A DNA stretch of 45,973 bases. It comes from Thermoguttaceae bacterium (GTDB lineage: Bacteria > Planctomycetota > Planctomycetia > Pirellulales > Thermoguttaceae). Every line of letters starts with the position of its first letter. Within the stretch, counting starts at the first letter, position 1. Position numbers and translations under genes: made by a program. The notes under the pieces were generated by a model that was given only the letters and a program-made list of their open reading frames with translations, was not told the DNA's origin and did no database searches. Shown here in pieces: positions 44,147 to 45,973 of the stretch. The stretch covers positions 1 through 45,973 of the forward strand of contig JARKPK010000055.1 in assembly GCA_029975295.1 (NCBI GenBank), read 5' to 3'.

Positions 44147-44566
44147 TCAACGGGCTTTGGGGCCGTCTTTGTCGGGATCGTAGGGCTTGAGCCACTCGGT
44201 CAGCGTCCAGAAGTCGTTTGGATCTTTCTTCAATCGCACCTTGGCGTATTTGCCGTTTTCGGCCGTGGCCAACAGCTTCAGGCGTTCGCCGCGGCCGACC
44301 GGAACAATCTTGCCGGAAGTTCGCAGCCGGGCGAACGCTTCTCGGTCCGACTTTCGCAGGTCGAGGGCTTGAGTCAGGGTTTCGCGGTCGCGGCACGCAA
44401 AACAGGCGGCAACCGTGATGTGGCTATGCTCGATCACCGGATCGGGCACTTTCATCACTTCGGCGCGGCAGCCGAACATGAGCAACGCGACCGATCCGGC
44501 CACGGCCACCAATTCGACCACGGCGACCGAACGCCTCGGCATGAAACCGGACGGGAAGCCGGCCAT
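44147..44566 (-). CDS. Lipoprotein of unknown function
   Basis: A 139-residue protein with a lipoprotein signal: AVVELVAVAGSVALLMFGC followed by RAEVMK, so Cys is lipidated in the outer or inner membrane. The mature part has HSHITVAACFACRDRETLTQALDL and a C-terminal SH3-like stretch, KIVPVGRGERLKLLATAENGKYAKVRLKKDPNDFWTLTEWLKPY. ATG 44566 is preceded by AGGGCA and is preferred over ATG 44542. No family was recognised. It lies 140 bp upstream of the fusion gene on the same strand. Confidence 0.7.
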   Translation of the reverse strand: MAGFPSGFMPRRSVAVVELVAVAGSVALLMFGCRAEVMKVPDPVIEHSHITVAACFACRDRETLTQALDLRKSDREAFARLRTSGKIVPVGRGERLKLLATAENGKYAKVRLKKDPNDFWTLTEWLKPYDPDKDGPKAR

Positions 44567-44945
44567 CGCTGCCCTGCGGGGCCGATGTCGCGGCTCAGCG
44601 CGGCTGGAGAATTGAGGTAGAATACGCATTATTCACCTAAGCATTCGATGAACCACAACCGAGCTTCAATGGCCGAAGGCGCCGGGGAGCATGGTTATCG
44701 TAATGCAGGCACGCTCGCTGGGAACAAGCGGGCCCACGAGGATATTCACGCGATCGCGCCGTTCGAATCGGCGATCGGACCAAGCATCAGCCGCCAGCGC
44801 GCGGGCCCGCCGATCAACCCGATCCGCCCGAACTGCCCGATCCGCCCGGTCATTATGCTCCACAACGGCGGCGATTGCCACTGTGGGCCGGTGCTGATCG
44901 CGCGGTCGGACCAACGCCGACTCGGTGACCAACCAGATTCAAACC
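44567..44945. other. Intergenic region upstream of mnmG
   Basis: 379 bp between divergent genes with no convincing gene. AT-rich words near 44615-44640 (TAGAAT on +, TATTCT on -) could be -10 boxes; no matched -35 was found. Confidence 0.5.
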
Positions 44946-45973
44946 ATGATGAAGTACGAGTACGACGTGATTGTGGTCGGCGGAGGGCATGCCGGCATCG
45001 AAGCGGCGTTGGCCGCCGCCCGTATCGGCGCTCGAACCGCGCTGTTGACCAGCAACCTCGACACGATCGGGCAAATGAGCTGCAATCCGGCCATCGGCGG
45101 CGTGGCTAAAGGGCAGATCGTCCGTGAAATCGACGCGCTGGGCGGGATCATGGGCGAGGCCATCGACGCCACGGCGATCCAGTTCCGCATGCTCAACCAG
45201 AGCAAGGGGCCGGCCATGCACGGCCCACGGGCCCAGGCCGACAAGGCCGCGTACCGCCAGTGGGTGAAGCATCGTTGCGAACAGCAGCCCAACCTGAGCT
45301 TGCGCCAAGAAACCGTCGAGCGGATTCTTGTCGAGCAGGCGGAGGGCCGACGGCGGACGATCGGTGTGGCCGTCCGCGGCGAGGCCGAATATCGAGCCGC
45401 GGCCGTGGTCATCTGTGCGGGCACATTCATGCGGGGGCTGCTGCACGTCGGGCCGGTTCAACAACCGGGCGGGCGGATGGGCGAAGAGGCCGTCGAAGGA
45501 CTGAGCCGCTCGCTGGCCGAGTGCGGGCTGACCTTGGCCCGATTCAAAACCGGCACGCCCGCCAGGCTCAACGGGAGAACCATCAACTACGACCGCACCG
45601 AGCGCCAAGACGGCGATCGGCAGCCGAAGCCCTTCTCATTTCTCACGCCCTCGGTCGATCGCGAGCAGATCCCCTGCTGGATCACCTACACCACGCCTGA
45701 AGTGCATGAGTTGATTCGCGCCAATGCCCATCGGGCCCCGATGTTCTCCGGACAGATTCAATCAGTCGGACCGAGATACTGTCCGTCGATCGAGACCAAA
45801 GTGTTTCGCTTCGCCGATCGCCCGAGGCATCAGATCTTCCTTGAACCGGAAGGCCGGGAAACCTGCGAGGTTTACGTCAACGGGCTTTCCACCAGCCTGC
45901 CGCGCGACATTCAAGATCAGATGATTCGAATGATCCCCGGGCTGGAACGGGCAGAGATTGTCCGCTACGGGTA
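44946..45973 (+). CDS. mnmG: tRNA uridine-5-carboxymethylaminomethyl modification enzyme MnmG, 5' part
   Basis: With MnmE it modifies U34 of certain tRNAs (cmnm5U). The visible 342 residues begin MMKYEYDVIVVGGGHAGIEAALAAARIG (FAD-binding GxGxxG), followed by LDTIGQMSCNPAIGGVAKGQIVREIDALGG, MLNQSKGPAMHGPRAQADK, CAGTFMRGLLHVG and LKTGTPARL-like LARFKTGTPARL, all classic MnmG. The gene runs out of the window, so the C-terminal half is missing. ATG 44946 and ATG 44949 are equally possible; no clear ribosome-binding site is visible. Confidence 0.96.
   Translation, partial: MMKYEYDVIVVGGGHAGIEAALAAARIGARTALLTSNLDTIGQMSCNPAIGGVAKGQIVREIDALGGIMGEAIDATAIQFRMLNQSKGPAMHGPRAQADKAAYRQWVKHRCEQQPNLSLRQETVERILVEQAEGRRRTIGVAVRGEAEYRAAAVVICAGTFMRGLLHVGPVQQPGGRMGEEAVEGLSRSLAECGLTLARFKTGTPARLNGRTINYDRTERQDGDRQPKPFSFLTPSVDREQIPCWITYTTPEVHELIRANAHRAPMFSGQIQSVGPRYCPSIETKVFRFADRPRHQIFLEPEGRETCEVYVNGLSTSLPRDIQDQMIRMIPGLERAEIVRYG

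Overview
The window is a GC-rich bacterial chromosome segment that most resembles Planctomycetota (probably Pirellulales-like). This is inferred from gene types rather than a marker gene. It has a DUF1559 pilin-like protein, two Gfo/Idh/MocA oxidoreductases (one with a twin-arginine signal), a thioredoxin-like lipoprotein, a PEP-CTERM-type small protein, many exported proteins, and an EF-G copy outside any str operon. No rRNA, tRNA or CRISPR array was recognised.

Layout. 1-6.7 kb (+): the 3' end of a prephenate dehydrogenase gene, purL (with a PurS-like N-terminus), purQ, an M42 aminopeptidase, an ASCH protein and a beta-carbonic anhydrase. 6.7-12.2 kb: a redoxin/beta-propeller lipoprotein (-), then divergently a LarA-like protein, YggS and a DUF167 protein. 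12.2-15.2 kb (-): an oxidoreductase, a TIM-barrel isomerase and deoC, a likely sugar-metabolism cluster. 15.2-16.1 kb is a long non-coding stretch leading to the PEP-CTERM gene. 16.6-18.8 kb (-): prfB with a programmed +1 frameshift, a 76-residue KOW-like protein and a CPBP protease.

19.0-24.0 kb is the most accessory-looking part. It holds a secreted beta-helix protein, an EVE-domain protein with a putative nuclease domain in visibly lower-GC DNA, a decayed IS3-type transposase with an in-frame heptamer repeat, a CcbP-like protein, and a Fic enzyme overlapping a 72-residue protein. It is bounded by purD. 25.7-34.0 kb (-): a MacB/LolD-like ABC pair, an EF-G paralogue, a membrane protein plus PepSY pair, and a DUF1559 protein. 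A 1.1 kb intergenic region follows, with a candidate structured RNA.

35.2-46.0 kb: a Tat-exported Gfo/Idh protein, two small exported proteins (TsaA/TrmO-like and PrcB-like), a membrane protein, an exported SNase-like nuclease, and a (-) pair. That pair is a GH10 xylanase and an M23-PKD-PKD-esterase fusion, which together suggest extracellular polysaccharide breakdown. The window ends in mnmG.

The strongest candidates for something new are the EVE-nuclease gene and its accessory neighbourhood, the M23-PKD-PKD-esterase fusion next to GH10, the exported TsaA-like protein, the possible pseudoknotted RNA at 34.9 kb, and prfB frameshifting without the usual upstream Shine-Dalgarno-like stimulator.
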